A stretch of 56,412 bases of DNA from IMG/VR virus record IMGVR_UViG_3300001351_000005, positions 1 to 56,412 of that record; one strand, given 5' to 3'. This DNA is from a virus. The notes beneath the pieces were generated by a model, which worked only from the letters and a program-made list of their open reading frames with translations, did no database searches and was not told where the DNA came from. Shown here piece by piece: positions 24,102 to 32,692 of the stretch; position 1 is the stretch's first letter, and every line of letters begins with the position of its first letter. The translations under genes were made by a program, and so were the position numbers.

Positions 24102-25727
24102 ATGGAATATAATAAATACTACTGGCTGAATGAAGACAGCCGCACATTTTTATCAAGAGGGTATATATCTGAAAGCCCTGAACAAAGAATCAAAGACATT
24201 GCTATAAAAGCAGAAAAGTATTTGAATATAAAAGGCTTTGCAGAAAAGTTTGAGGACTACATGGCAAGAGGTTTTTACTCTTTGTCTACTCCTGTATGGA
24301 TTAATTTTGGTAAACAAAAAGGTTTACCTATAAGTTGTTATGGATCTAACGTTGATGATAACTTAGATAGCATATTAAATGCTGGCCGTGAAATTGGAAT
24401 GATGAGTAAATATGGGGGAGGCACAAGTGCTTTTATTGGCAACATTAGAGCAAGAGGAACTGAAATATCTACAGGCGGCTTTGCTGATGGCCCAGTGCAC
24501 TATGCTAAGATTTATGATACTGTAGTAGATGTATGCAAGCAGTCTGAGGCTAGACGTGGTGCTTGTGCAGTATACCTACCAGTTGAGCATGCGGACATCT
24601 TAGAGTTCTTGGATATTGGCACAGAGGGTAACCCTATACAAAATTTGCAGTATGGTGTTACAGTTACTGATCAATGGATGACTGAAATGAAAGAAGGAGA
24701 TAAAAGCAAGCGTAAGGTATGGGCTAAGATTATTCAAAACAGAAGTGAATTTGGATTTCCGTATATTATGTTTAAAGATAACTCTAATAACAACTCACCT
24801 TACAAAGAGCTTGGGATGGAAATCACAGCGTCTAATCTATGTTCAGAGATCCAGCTTCCCACTGATAGTTATAACTCTTTTGTATGTTGCCTTGGTTCTA
24901 TCAACTTATTACACTGGGACCTTATAAAAGAGACTGACGCAATTGAAACATATGTATATTTCTTAAATGCAGTAATGGATGAATTCATTATTAAGTCTGA
25001 AACCATGCCAGGCATGAAGAGAGCATTTAACTTTGCTGAGAAGCACAGAGCTATTGGTCTTGGTGTGTTGGGTTACCACTCATTGTTTCAGTCTAAGCTT
25101 CTTGAGTTTGACTCACTACAAGCTAAAGGTTTGAACAGTGAAATATTTAGAACTCTCAAAGATAGAAGTGAGATTGCTTCTAGAGAATTACATAATGAGT
25201 ATGGATATACATCTCTTAGAGAAGGATATGCTAACACTACTCTTATGGCCATTGCTCCTACTAAGTCTAGTTCATTTATACATGGTGCTGTGTCTATGGG
25301 TATAGAGCCTATTAAGTCTAACTACTTTATTAAGGATCTTGCTAAGTCTAAAACTATTTACAAGAACCCGTTTTTAGAAGAGGAGCTTGAGAAGTATGGT
25401 CTAAATACAGACAAGACTTGGAAGTCTATCTTAAAGAAAGATGGTAGCGTGCAACACTTAGATTTTCCTACCAAAGAAGTATTTAAATCATTTGTAGAGA
25501 TATCTCCAAAAGAGATTGTTTTGCAAGCAGCACAAAGACAAAAGTATATTGATCAATCACAGTCATTAAACTTAATGATAGATCCATCTGTCTCAGCTAA
25601 AGATATAAATAAATTATACATGTATGCCTGGGAAGAAGGTGTAAAAACTTTGTACTACCAGTTTAGTAAAAGCAGTGCTCAAGATTTTGCACGTAACATT
25701 TTAGAATGCTCAAGTTGTGAAGGTTAA
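24102..25727 (+). CDS. nrdA: Ribonucleotide reductase class I, alpha subunit, short form
   Basis: Catalytic subunit that reduces NDPs with the radical from NrdB. Key residues are present: C79 in PISCYG, N245, C247 and E249 in SNLCSEI, and C263 in VCCLGSINL. The radical-path tyrosines Y518 and Y519 are in KTLYYQFSKSS, and a C-terminal redox pair CSSC is at 536-539. The protein has 541 residues against about 750 for E. coli NrdA. It begins right at the catalytic domain, so the N-terminal ATP-cone activity-control domain is absent and dATP feedback through it is probably lost. It partners the upstream nrdB. The 3' end overlaps a small membrane-protein gene. Confidence 0.95.
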   Translation: MEYNKYYWLNEDSRTFLSRGYISESPEQRIKDIAIKAEKYLNIKGFAEKFEDYMARGFYSLSTPVWINFGKQKGLPISCYGSNVDDNLDSILNAGREIGMMSKYGGGTSAFIGNIRARGTEISTGGFADGPVHYAKIYDTVVDVCKQSEARRGACAVYLPVEHADILEFLDIGTEGNPIQNLQYGVTVTDQWMTEMKEGDKSKRKVWAKIIQNRSEFGFPYIMFKDNSNNNSPYKELGMEITASNLCSEIQLPTDSYNSFVCCLGSINLLHWDLIKETDAIETYVYFLNAVMDEFIIKSETMPGMKRAFNFAEKHRAIGLGVLGYHSLFQSKLLEFDSLQAKGLNSEIFRTLKDRSEIASRELHNEYGYTSLREGYANTTLMAIAPTKSSSFIHGAVSMGIEPIKSNYFIKDLAKSKTIYKNPFLEEELEKYGLNTDKTWKSILKKDGSVQHLDFPTKEVFKSFVEISPKEIVLQAAQRQKYIDQSQSLNLMIDPSVSAKDINKLYMYAWEEGVKTLYYQFSKSSAQDFARNILECSSCEG

Positions 25728-25980
25728 AAAAAGAATACTTAAATTATTAGCTTATACAAATAAGCTTACATCATATCAAAAGGTTGCATCCCGTATAGGT
25801 TATATGGGTGCAGGCTTTTTGATAGCTGGTCAATGGACACTACATCCGGGATTATTTATACTGGGTTTTATATGTGTAGTTATACAAACATCATCACGTA
25901 AACAATGGAATCTTGTTGCTTTAAACGTTAATGGATTAATTGCTTGGACAGTTCATCTTATTAGAACAATGGCAGGATAA
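25717..25980 (+). CDS. Small membrane protein, 87 aa
   Basis: GTG at 25717 overlaps the nrdA 3' end by 11 bases. The N-terminus is basic (MKVKKRILKLL). Hydrophobic stretches follow: IGYMGAGFLIAGQW, GLFILGFICVVIQ and a weaker VNGLIAWTVHLI. This predicts a two- or three-pass membrane protein. No family recognised. It ends 10 bases from the convergent holin gene with no terminator between them. Confidence 0.55.
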   Translation: MKVKKRILKLLAYTNKLTSYQKVASRIGYMGAGFLIAGQWTLHPGLFILGFICVVIQTSSRKQWNLVALNVNGLIAWTVHLIRTMAG

Positions 25981-25989
25981 GACTAAAGT

Positions 25990-26403
25990 TTATTTTCTTA
26001 ATCCTTTATGGTTGTCAATTCTATCTAGAACTTTATTAAGTTCTTCTGTTTTAATTAAGCCTGCCATAGAAGCATTCTTTAAAGCGCTTATAAGTTGTAG
26101 TATCATAAAGGGTACTACAACTACCTCAGATAACCAGCTTGTACCTGAAAAACCTTTTTCTACCATAAGTATAACTGTGAGGATAGCTATCCAAACAAAA
26201 GTGTTTCTAGTAATTCTTAATGCCTTATATGTTTTAAACCCTTCTCTTTTACAGCCAGCCCAAACTCCAAAAATGCCATCTAACCATAATACTGAACAAA
26301 CCGCCAGGTATTGTTCCATGTTTTCCATTGATAAATCAAAAAAATACGTACATAAGTACGTGCAGAATGCTGTTATGCTCACTATAAGTAGTTTAGTTGT
26401 CAT
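25990..26403 (-). CDS. Holin, phage holin family 4 type
   Basis: Predicted membrane lysis protein. The 137-residue product has a hydrophobic N-terminus (LLIVSITAFCTYLCTYFF). The segment YLAVCSVLWLDGIFGVWAGC, then KREGFKTYKALRITRN, resembles the D-x-x-x-G-x-x-x-A-x-x basic-loop core of the holin_4_1/toxin-secretion family. Further hydrophobic segments (TFVWIAILTVILMV and VVVPFMILQLISAL) and a charged C-terminal helix follow. The upstream gene encodes a lipoprotein that overlaps it by 11 bases, so the pair looks like a lysis cassette. Confidence 0.75.
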   Translation of the reverse strand: MTTKLLIVSITAFCTYLCTYFFDLSMENMEQYLAVCSVLWLDGIFGVWAGCKREGFKTYKALRITRNTFVWIAILTVILMVEKGFSGTSWLSEVVVVPFMILQLISALKNASMAGLIKTEELNKVLDRIDNHKGLRK

Positions 26404-26806
26404 TGTTAAATTTAATTTTCTTTTGTACTCTTATAGGAGTAACAACATTAATTGGCTTTACTGGTTTAATTATTGGTGTTGTTACTAGTCTTGTATGCAT
26501 TACAGGTGGACTGTATGTTTGTCTAACATTAACATTTGGAACACTGTGATAATTCCAATTCCAGTTCTGCCAGTTTCCTCTGTATTGATATCTATAATGA
26601 TCACGGTTTATAAATTCTCTTATTCTATTATCAAGAATTCTAAACTTAAAGTCTCTAACAGGCACCGCAAGAGTGTCACCTTTTTCTGTTATAGTTAAAA
26701 TACTTTTAATCTTATAGCTTGTAGATATATTATATGTACCACAAGATGAGAACGTTAGGATTATTACTGCTAATACTGTCAATATATTTTTCATAGTTAT
26801 TCTCAA
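26393..26806 (-). CDS. Lipoprotein, possible outer spanin
   Basis: The N-terminus is a lipoprotein signal peptide: MRITMKNILTVLAVIILTFS, then SC, with the acylated Cys at about residue 22. M5 (26794) is an alternative start. The mature part has a basic-aromatic segment (NRDHYRYQYRGNWQNWNWNY) and a Pro/Val-rich C-terminal tail (PIIKPVKPINVVTPIRV). It overlaps the holin start, which suggests a lysis role such as an outer-membrane spanin; the partner inner spanin is not identified. It could instead be a superinfection-exclusion lipoprotein. The AT-rich motif lies about 15 bases upstream. Confidence 0.65.
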   Translation of the reverse strand: MRITMKNILTVLAVIILTFSSCGTYNISTSYKIKSILTITEKGDTLAVPVRDFKFRILDNRIREFINRDHYRYQYRGNWQNWNWNYHSVPNVNVRQTYSPPVMHTRLVTTPIIKPVKPINVVTPIRVQKKIKFNNDN

Positions 26807-26820
26807 ATGTCTTTATATCC

Positions 26821-26837
26821 TATATAATAATATACAC
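26821..26837 (-). promoter_or_regulatory. AT-rich upstream motif, candidate late promoter
   Basis: On the - strand it reads GTGTATATTATTATATA, 15 bases before the lipoprotein-holin pair. It matches the core of the motif at 22904-22923. This gives the lysis pair its own promoter-like site after the 1927-residue gene. Confidence 0.4.
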
Positions 26838-26862
26838 TTTTTTGGTGTACATATCAAACAAA

Positions 26863-26882
26863 TCCCTAGGTATTATCAGGGA
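26863..26882 (-). terminator. Weak hairpin after 1927-aa gene
   Basis: TCCCT and AGGGA pair over 5 bp with a 10-base loop on the - strand, then TTTGTTTG. It lies 12 bases after the stop of the large gene, in the right place for a terminator, but the short stem makes it weak. Confidence 0.3.
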
Positions 26883-26893
26883 AACTCAATATT

Positions 26894-29800
26894 TTATTTA
26901 ATATAGAAATCAGCATTCTTAAGATAAGAATCCCATTTTTGAATAGAATATACTATTGGAAACACATCTTTAAAGTTTTTATATAATTTTAATTCTCCTT
27001 TTCTGTTACCTCTTTGATATACATAATTAGAGTTGGCATAAAAAGCTTCTTCATTTCCAGTTACTTTTGCCATTGAATGTTTGAAACCTCCAATAAACAA
27101 CATCTCAAAAAACTCAGACATTTCACTAACTGATCTTGATGCAGCAATTGGAGAGTTAAACATTTGTTCAACTTGCTCAAATCCTGCAAAAGAAGGCATA
27201 AATAATACAAGCTCTTTATAAACTCTATCTGCTTGATACCTTGTTAAATTCTTAAATCTCTTTTCAGTATCACTATCATCATCATCTCCGGATAGTATAT
27301 CATCAAACAGTAAAGAAATAAACATGACACTAAACATAATACCTAAATCACCCATACTTCTATAGAAGCCAAACAACCTATTCTTAGCCCTTTGATCTAT
27401 GTTACCACCTTGACCATAGTCTCTAGCACCTTGCTCACCAAACTTTTGGGTTGTGTATTCTTGAACTTGTTGATCAAGATATTCTTTACCCATTGTTCTA
27501 AAGTTCATATTACCTTGGGCTAATTCTTTTCTTGCAAAATTTAAGAATGATAAAGCAGATCTATATCTACCTTCCATCCATCCTAAATTTTGATCAAAGT
27601 ATTCTCTCTGGTATCTTGCTCTAATTGCTGGAGCTAACCACTTTTTAAATTGAATAGCTAAAGCACCTAATGTATGAGATTGCAATACAATTCTATCTTC
27701 CTTAGCGTAGTTACCATGAATTTGTTTATTGACTTCTCTTATCTCATTTCTGATTTCATATCTAACCTCATCAGTATAAGTTGATTCTTGACCATTCCTT
27801 CTAATTACTGTATCAAAACCTTCTTTAATTTTATTACCATGTGTTGTTGCATCATATTCAAATGCATCATAAAATGATAATTGTTCTCCTGTTTTGCTAT
27901 TCTTAAGCATAGTATCCATAAGTATGGCCATACCCACTTTAGTTTGTGAATTATATTCCGCAGCATCTTGCATTATATAACCCCATTCAGTTGCTCTATC
28001 AAACCAACTCTTACCATCATCAGTAGCTCTACTTTGTTCACGTATGTCAGACATACTATCCATCATTCTAAACATGTCAACAAATCCCTCATACTTACTA
28101 TTAGGCATTTTTTTATTATAGTCTGCTTTAGCTAAACCTGGTATAATCCCTAATGTTACTACGTCAAGTAAATCTTCTGCACCACCATGTGCCGTTCTTT
28201 GAACTAATCCTGGGATAGCTCTTTTATTAAATTCCCAAGTTGCTCTTTTAAATGATTTTTGGCTGTAAAATCTTCCACCAATGGACTCAATATTATTATT
28301 TATTCTACCAATTAAGTAGTTATTAAAGTTACCAAATGGATTAAATGCTACATATGATAAAGATGATAGTTGAATAAGACCATCTGCAATTTTATCTACA
28401 GTACCCTTTGTAATGTTTTCATTATCATAATGAATCATAGACATAAACTTCTTAGCTCTACGTACTACATTTTTTTCTTGTGTACTTGTATTTGCTTTAG
28501 TCCCTAGATTTTCAACAACCTTATCTTTTATTTTTGCTGTTAAATTTAATCTCATGCCTGGAGCTGGAGTATACGTTCTTTGCTCTATAACTTTTACAAA
28601 AGCCTTTAACGTGTCATCTACAGCACCCATTGTTTCATAGTTTTGGGCCATAGCACTAAACTTAAGTAAACTAGATGCCATATCTGTACTAACTTGACCT
28701 CTACTTGGTGTAGCTCTTAACCTTACCATTTTACCATTTAATACAGCTATTTCCTTCTTGTATCTCTGATCTTGGATTTCATTCTTTTTATACTTTGATT
28801 GCAAGAGATCAATCTCTTTTTGCAAATCAGCCATATCAGAATCAAGCTTAGGTCTACCTGTATAGTAGATAGGCATCTGATCAATGATATAACCTTCATT
28901 ATCTAGTATAACATTTTTTTGAGTAGAAGTTTGTTGAAACATATTCCATGCTCTACTCTCTGACATACTAGCGTACAACTTAGTAAACAATGTTCCATTG
29001 TCTTTTACTTCAGACATTAATTTATTCTGTACTAATGGTACTCTACCAAGCATGTTTGATGCTTGACCAATTGGAATTTTCTTTAATAAGTCTTTCTCAT
29101 ACATATCTACGTATAAGTTATAGAACTCTCTTTGAGCAACAGACTTGGCATCAGTACCAGACATTATAGCATCATACTTTGGATTTGCCATATTACGTCC
29201 GTCAAGTGTAGTAAGAAGTATTTCTCTAAACTCTACTTTTGGAACCATCATATCTTGACGGTCTTCTATAATCTGTCCTGTTGCTACACCTTTTACTCTT
29301 ACTGCTCTAGTATATTCTATTGGCTCATAGTATCTTGCAACATAAGCAGCATACTCTCCATCTGAAACATTCTTTTTCTTTTCCCAGCTTCCTCTAGTAT
29401 TACTTTCAGCACCTGGTCTCCATACTTCATATTGGTTTCTTATATCTATAAACTTTTGTGTATATTTATGATATTGCCCTGAAGGACGCAGTGATCCATC
29501 ATCTCTTTTTTCCTCAGCCATATAGAAGTCTCCATATGCTTTTTTCTTGGCAGCTAAATCTTTATTATATTCTATATCCTCTGCACTTGCTTTTTCTAAA
29601 TCATATACAGGTCTATACTGATAAGGTGTACCTTCATTGTCATATAATTCACTTCTAAGAGAATTTTGTATAGCCCAGTATTGCTCACCTACTTTTGTTA
29701 CATATCTACCATTAAATGTACCGTCTGCATCAAACTCCAACATGAAATCATAAAGCTTATCAAGTTTTAGTTCAGGTGATAGTTTAGCAAGCTTTTGACC

Positions 29801-32677
29801 TGCTGCTCTAATAACTGTTTCCCTTTGAGCAACCAAATCAAGTAATTTTTGATTTTGCGCTTTTCTTATCTTATCCATTGTTGCCAACAAGATGTCAGGA
29901 GAAGTAGCTAAATCCTTGGTTTGATATTCTGTATCACTTATATCTGCAGCTTTTTCCATTAAAAGCTCTAGATCTTTTTCAGTAAACAAACTGTCCTTCC
30001 CTCCAAAATCATTGCTTGATTTCAACCTAACCATTTCTTTCACATAATCTTTTAATGCAGTACCTACTATTCCTCCTGTGTCAGTACCAGCACCACTAAG
30101 TAAATTAAATTGTTGTTGTAATGATAGGATTAGATTCTTTTGAGATTTGTTTAATCCTTTCAAATCATTAAGTATAAACAAACCTTCAAATGTCTTCATA
30201 TACTTATCAAAGTTCAATACATAAGAAACATACTCTGGGGAGTTTATATTTTTAGGATCATCAATGTAATTTCTAAAATCTTTTACTTGTGATAATGCAT
30301 CTAATAGTACTTCAGATAAAGCTGTGGATTGACCTTTCACACCTCCAGCCATAGCTAAATTTATATATGCTATTGTTTTAGATATTTGATCAATCTCATT
30401 CTCTTTTGTTGATTCCATATATATATTGGACTTCAACATAGGAATCATATCTCTTTTTTCAATAAGAGCTTTTTGATATGTATCTAATAAACCTGCGGCT
30501 GCATTATATTCATCATAATTTTCTGCTGCATTTTTATCTGCTTCAGTAGTTTCATCTACTTGGTCTTTACCATTCCATATTTTATTATATGATCCTTCCT
30601 GTTCTTGTTCTAACTTACTTTTTTGATAAGAAGTTATTGCTTCTGGTACAAGTGCATCAACTAAATTAAGGTTTTGGCTTATTGGATGAGGAACCCATCT
30701 ATCAAAGTTTATTGAACCATCAAATACTTGATCAACTCCCGTGCCTTCTATACCTACTTTAAAATGTATTGTAGATGCTGCCCATTCATCATAAGATACT
30801 TCGTACCCCATGTTTTCTGCCATTCTTCTATAAACATTTACCTGTAAATTATGCTGTTGTTCTGTAGAAAGTTCAGTAGATAACCCTTGCTGTTTTAAAA
30901 CACTATCATTTTCTAAAGCATAGAATCTCTCTTTATACTGATTTCCTAAACGTTTTCCTTTTTTATCATTAAGTGGAACCTCTTTACTCAGTTCATTCTT
31001 TGTAGTCTTAAGATCCATGATATTAACTCTACCATGTTGATCTATAATAAAGACATCTGCTGTACCTGCCATCTTAGATGCTTCATCAAACAAAACAACT
31101 TGAGATAAAACAATTGCTCCTTTCATTTTTAGACTATCCATAATGCTACCTAAAGTATCATATGTGTCTTTGGCTGCCTCTTTAGATATATTATTTGTTT
31201 CTAATGCAGCATATGAATCTTCAAAAGAAAGATTTGCAATAACACCATCTAACAATGTATCTACTTCATTACCAATGTCTAAATTTATTTGATGGGCAAT
31301 TTGTTTATCTTTTGAAAGCTTTCCTTTTATTGCTGTAGTTACTGATGTATATACTTTTTCAGAATCATTAGAGTTTATATATGTATGGTCTTCTTTATTA
31401 AGTGTGACAATAGAATCTCCTTCAGCTGCATCCTTTACTGATGCTGAGAGAGAGTCAACTATACCTGAGTTCTCACTCTGTGCTACATTAAACAACTGCA
31501 TTATAATAGGCTTCTGTGTATCATTAGCTCTTTCTAATGCATCTTTAATTTGTATTTCTTTAGCTGGAGATAAACTATATCTAAGTTTACCATCTACTCT
31601 TTTTTCTAATTTAAACTGTATACCTTCTGTATTAAGTAATTTAGCTACATCACTAAGTGTTGTACCTGGCTTAATAGCTGATACCGGAAGTTCTCTTCCA
31701 GTAATGTATTTGTTTAAGTTTTCTATTACACCTTTAAACCATTCAATAACCTCTTTAACTTTTGCTAAGAAGCCTTTTGTTGGTGTAGTTTCATATTCTT
31801 TTTTGAAGTGTCTTGATAATGCTTGCGTTACAATTTCAAGATCTCTTTCAGTATCACTGAAATTTCTTGTACTGCTATTGTAAGCATCTTCAATTTGTGC
31901 GGTTAACTCAGGAAAATTCTTAACTGCTTCATCAAGTAGTGAATTAAACAGTTCTTCATTATCCATCTTTATTGCATCTATAAAAGGATGCAGCATTTCT
32001 TCAATAGCTATTTCATCTGTAACTCTACCTTTTATTAGATAAGCTACACCATCCATATAAAAAGAATTTACTTCATTGAAAGCAACATTGTTGGTTTTAG
32101 TTTTTGGTAATGATTCATACATTACTTTAGCTTGAGCAACAGACAACATTTTAACTTGTACCTGCGGAAACATTCTCTTAAGATGCATGACTACAGCTCT
32201 AGATCTGTTAGTATCCCAAGACCTTGATTTTTCTAGTATATCTCTGGCTGAAAATATATCATTATTAGCTTCTATTCTATAACTCTTTGGTGTTCTTGTT
32301 ACAGAGAAGGATTCTCTTGGTATATTATTAATGTCTAAATACCTGTAAAATCTTTTTAGATTACTTTCTAAAAAGGCTTCATCATATGATTGAGTATTAG
32401 GATTAGAATTATTAATTAAAAACTGACCAGCTAAATTACTTCCTATTCTTTCTCTTCTTAAATTGTCAAGAACACTTTCACCAAAAGCTTGAGTCTTTAG
32501 TGAAAATGCAATGTTTTGATCCCTAACCATTGTCTGAGCTTGGGCAACACTAGGAAACACATCAGAATCATTAACACGTTGCCAGTCATTAATAACTTTA
32601 GACGTTTTGATATCAGAACCATATTCATCCTTTAATGCTTGGTATCCCGGATCATTTCTATTATAACATTTAGCCAT
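26894..32677 (-). CDS. Giant protein with PD-(D/E)XK nuclease and degenerate peptidase regions
   Basis: A 1927-residue protein, likely virion cargo. Near residue 226, EEMLHPF resembles a zinc-peptidase HExxH with the first His replaced by Glu. Downstream segments LEIVTQALSRHF and FLAKVKEVIEWFKGVIENL parallel the intact peptidase region of the next giant gene. At 430-620 lies a PD-(D/E)XK nuclease pattern: YTSVTTAIKGKL, AGTADVFIID with D541, MDLKTTK with D555 and K557, and Q612-x3-Y616. The C-terminal third is helical, with a WLAPAIRARYQREYFD segment, and near the end a short hydrophobic stretch IMFSVMFISLLFDDI. Injection with DNA and action in the host is inference. No signal peptide. Confidence 0.75.
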   Translation of the reverse strand: MAKCYNRNDPGYQALKDEYGSDIKTSKVINDWQRVNDSDVFPSVAQAQTMVRDQNIAFSLKTQAFGESVLDNLRRERIGSNLAGQFLINNSNPNTQSYDEAFLESNLKRFYRYLDINNIPRESFSVTRTPKSYRIEANNDIFSARDILEKSRSWDTNRSRAVVMHLKRMFPQVQVKMLSVAQAKVMYESLPKTKTNNVAFNEVNSFYMDGVAYLIKGRVTDEIAIEEMLHPFIDAIKMDNEELFNSLLDEAVKNFPELTAQIEDAYNSSTRNFSDTERDLEIVTQALSRHFKKEYETTPTKGFLAKVKEVIEWFKGVIENLNKYITGRELPVSAIKPGTTLSDVAKLLNTEGIQFKLEKRVDGKLRYSLSPAKEIQIKDALERANDTQKPIIMQLFNVAQSENSGIVDSLSASVKDAAEGDSIVTLNKEDHTYINSNDSEKVYTSVTTAIKGKLSKDKQIAHQINLDIGNEVDTLLDGVIANLSFEDSYAALETNNISKEAAKDTYDTLGSIMDSLKMKGAIVLSQVVLFDEASKMAGTADVFIIDQHGRVNIMDLKTTKNELSKEVPLNDKKGKRLGNQYKERFYALENDSVLKQQGLSTELSTEQQHNLQVNVYRRMAENMGYEVSYDEWAASTIHFKVGIEGTGVDQVFDGSINFDRWVPHPISQNLNLVDALVPEAITSYQKSKLEQEQEGSYNKIWNGKDQVDETTEADKNAAENYDEYNAAAGLLDTYQKALIEKRDMIPMLKSNIYMESTKENEIDQISKTIAYINLAMAGGVKGQSTALSEVLLDALSQVKDFRNYIDDPKNINSPEYVSYVLNFDKYMKTFEGLFILNDLKGLNKSQKNLILSLQQQFNLLSGAGTDTGGIVGTALKDYVKEMVRLKSSNDFGGKDSLFTEKDLELLMEKAADISDTEYQTKDLATSPDILLATMDKIRKAQNQKLLDLVAQRETVIRAAGQKLAKLSPELKLDKLYDFMLEFDADGTFNGRYVTKVGEQYWAIQNSLRSELYDNEGTPYQYRPVYDLEKASAEDIEYNKDLAAKKKAYGDFYMAEEKRDDGSLRPSGQYHKYTQKFIDIRNQYEVWRPGAESNTRGSWEKKKNVSDGEYAAYVARYYEPIEYTRAVRVKGVATGQIIEDRQDMMVPKVEFREILLTTLDGRNMANPKYDAIMSGTDAKSVAQREFYNLYVDMYEKDLLKKIPIGQASNMLGRVPLVQNKLMSEVKDNGTLFTKLYASMSESRAWNMFQQTSTQKNVILDNEGYIIDQMPIYYTGRPKLDSDMADLQKEIDLLQSKYKKNEIQDQRYKKEIAVLNGKMVRLRATPSRGQVSTDMASSLLKFSAMAQNYETMGAVDDTLKAFVKVIEQRTYTPAPGMRLNLTAKIKDKVVENLGTKANTSTQEKNVVRRAKKFMSMIHYDNENITKGTVDKIADGLIQLSSLSYVAFNPFGNFNNYLIGRINNNIESIGGRFYSQKSFKRATWEFNKRAIPGLVQRTAHGGAEDLLDVVTLGIIPGLAKADYNKKMPNSKYEGFVDMFRMMDSMSDIREQSRATDDGKSWFDRATEWGYIMQDAAEYNSQTKVGMAILMDTMLKNSKTGEQLSFYDAFEYDATTHGNKIKEGFDTVIRRNGQESTYTDEVRYEIRNEIREVNKQIHGNYAKEDRIVLQSHTLGALAIQFKKWLAPAIRARYQREYFDQNLGWMEGRYRSALSFLNFARKELAQGNMNFRTMGKEYLDQQVQEYTTQKFGEQGARDYGQGGNIDQRAKNRLFGFYRSMGDLGIMFSVMFISLLFDDILSGDDDDSDTEKRFKNLTRYQADRVYKELVLFMPSFAGFEQVEQMFNSPIAASRSVSEMSEFFEMLFIGGFKHSMAKVTGNEEAFYANSNYVYQRGNRKGELKLYKNFKDVFPIVYSIQKWDSYLKNADFYIK

Positions 32678-32692
32678 TTGATTATTCTTTAA

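Noticed and set aside
25940-26488. A + strand frame of 182 residues over the holin region
   Set aside because: It overlaps a well-supported holin and the start of the lipoprotein on the other strand, and its translation shows no family traits.
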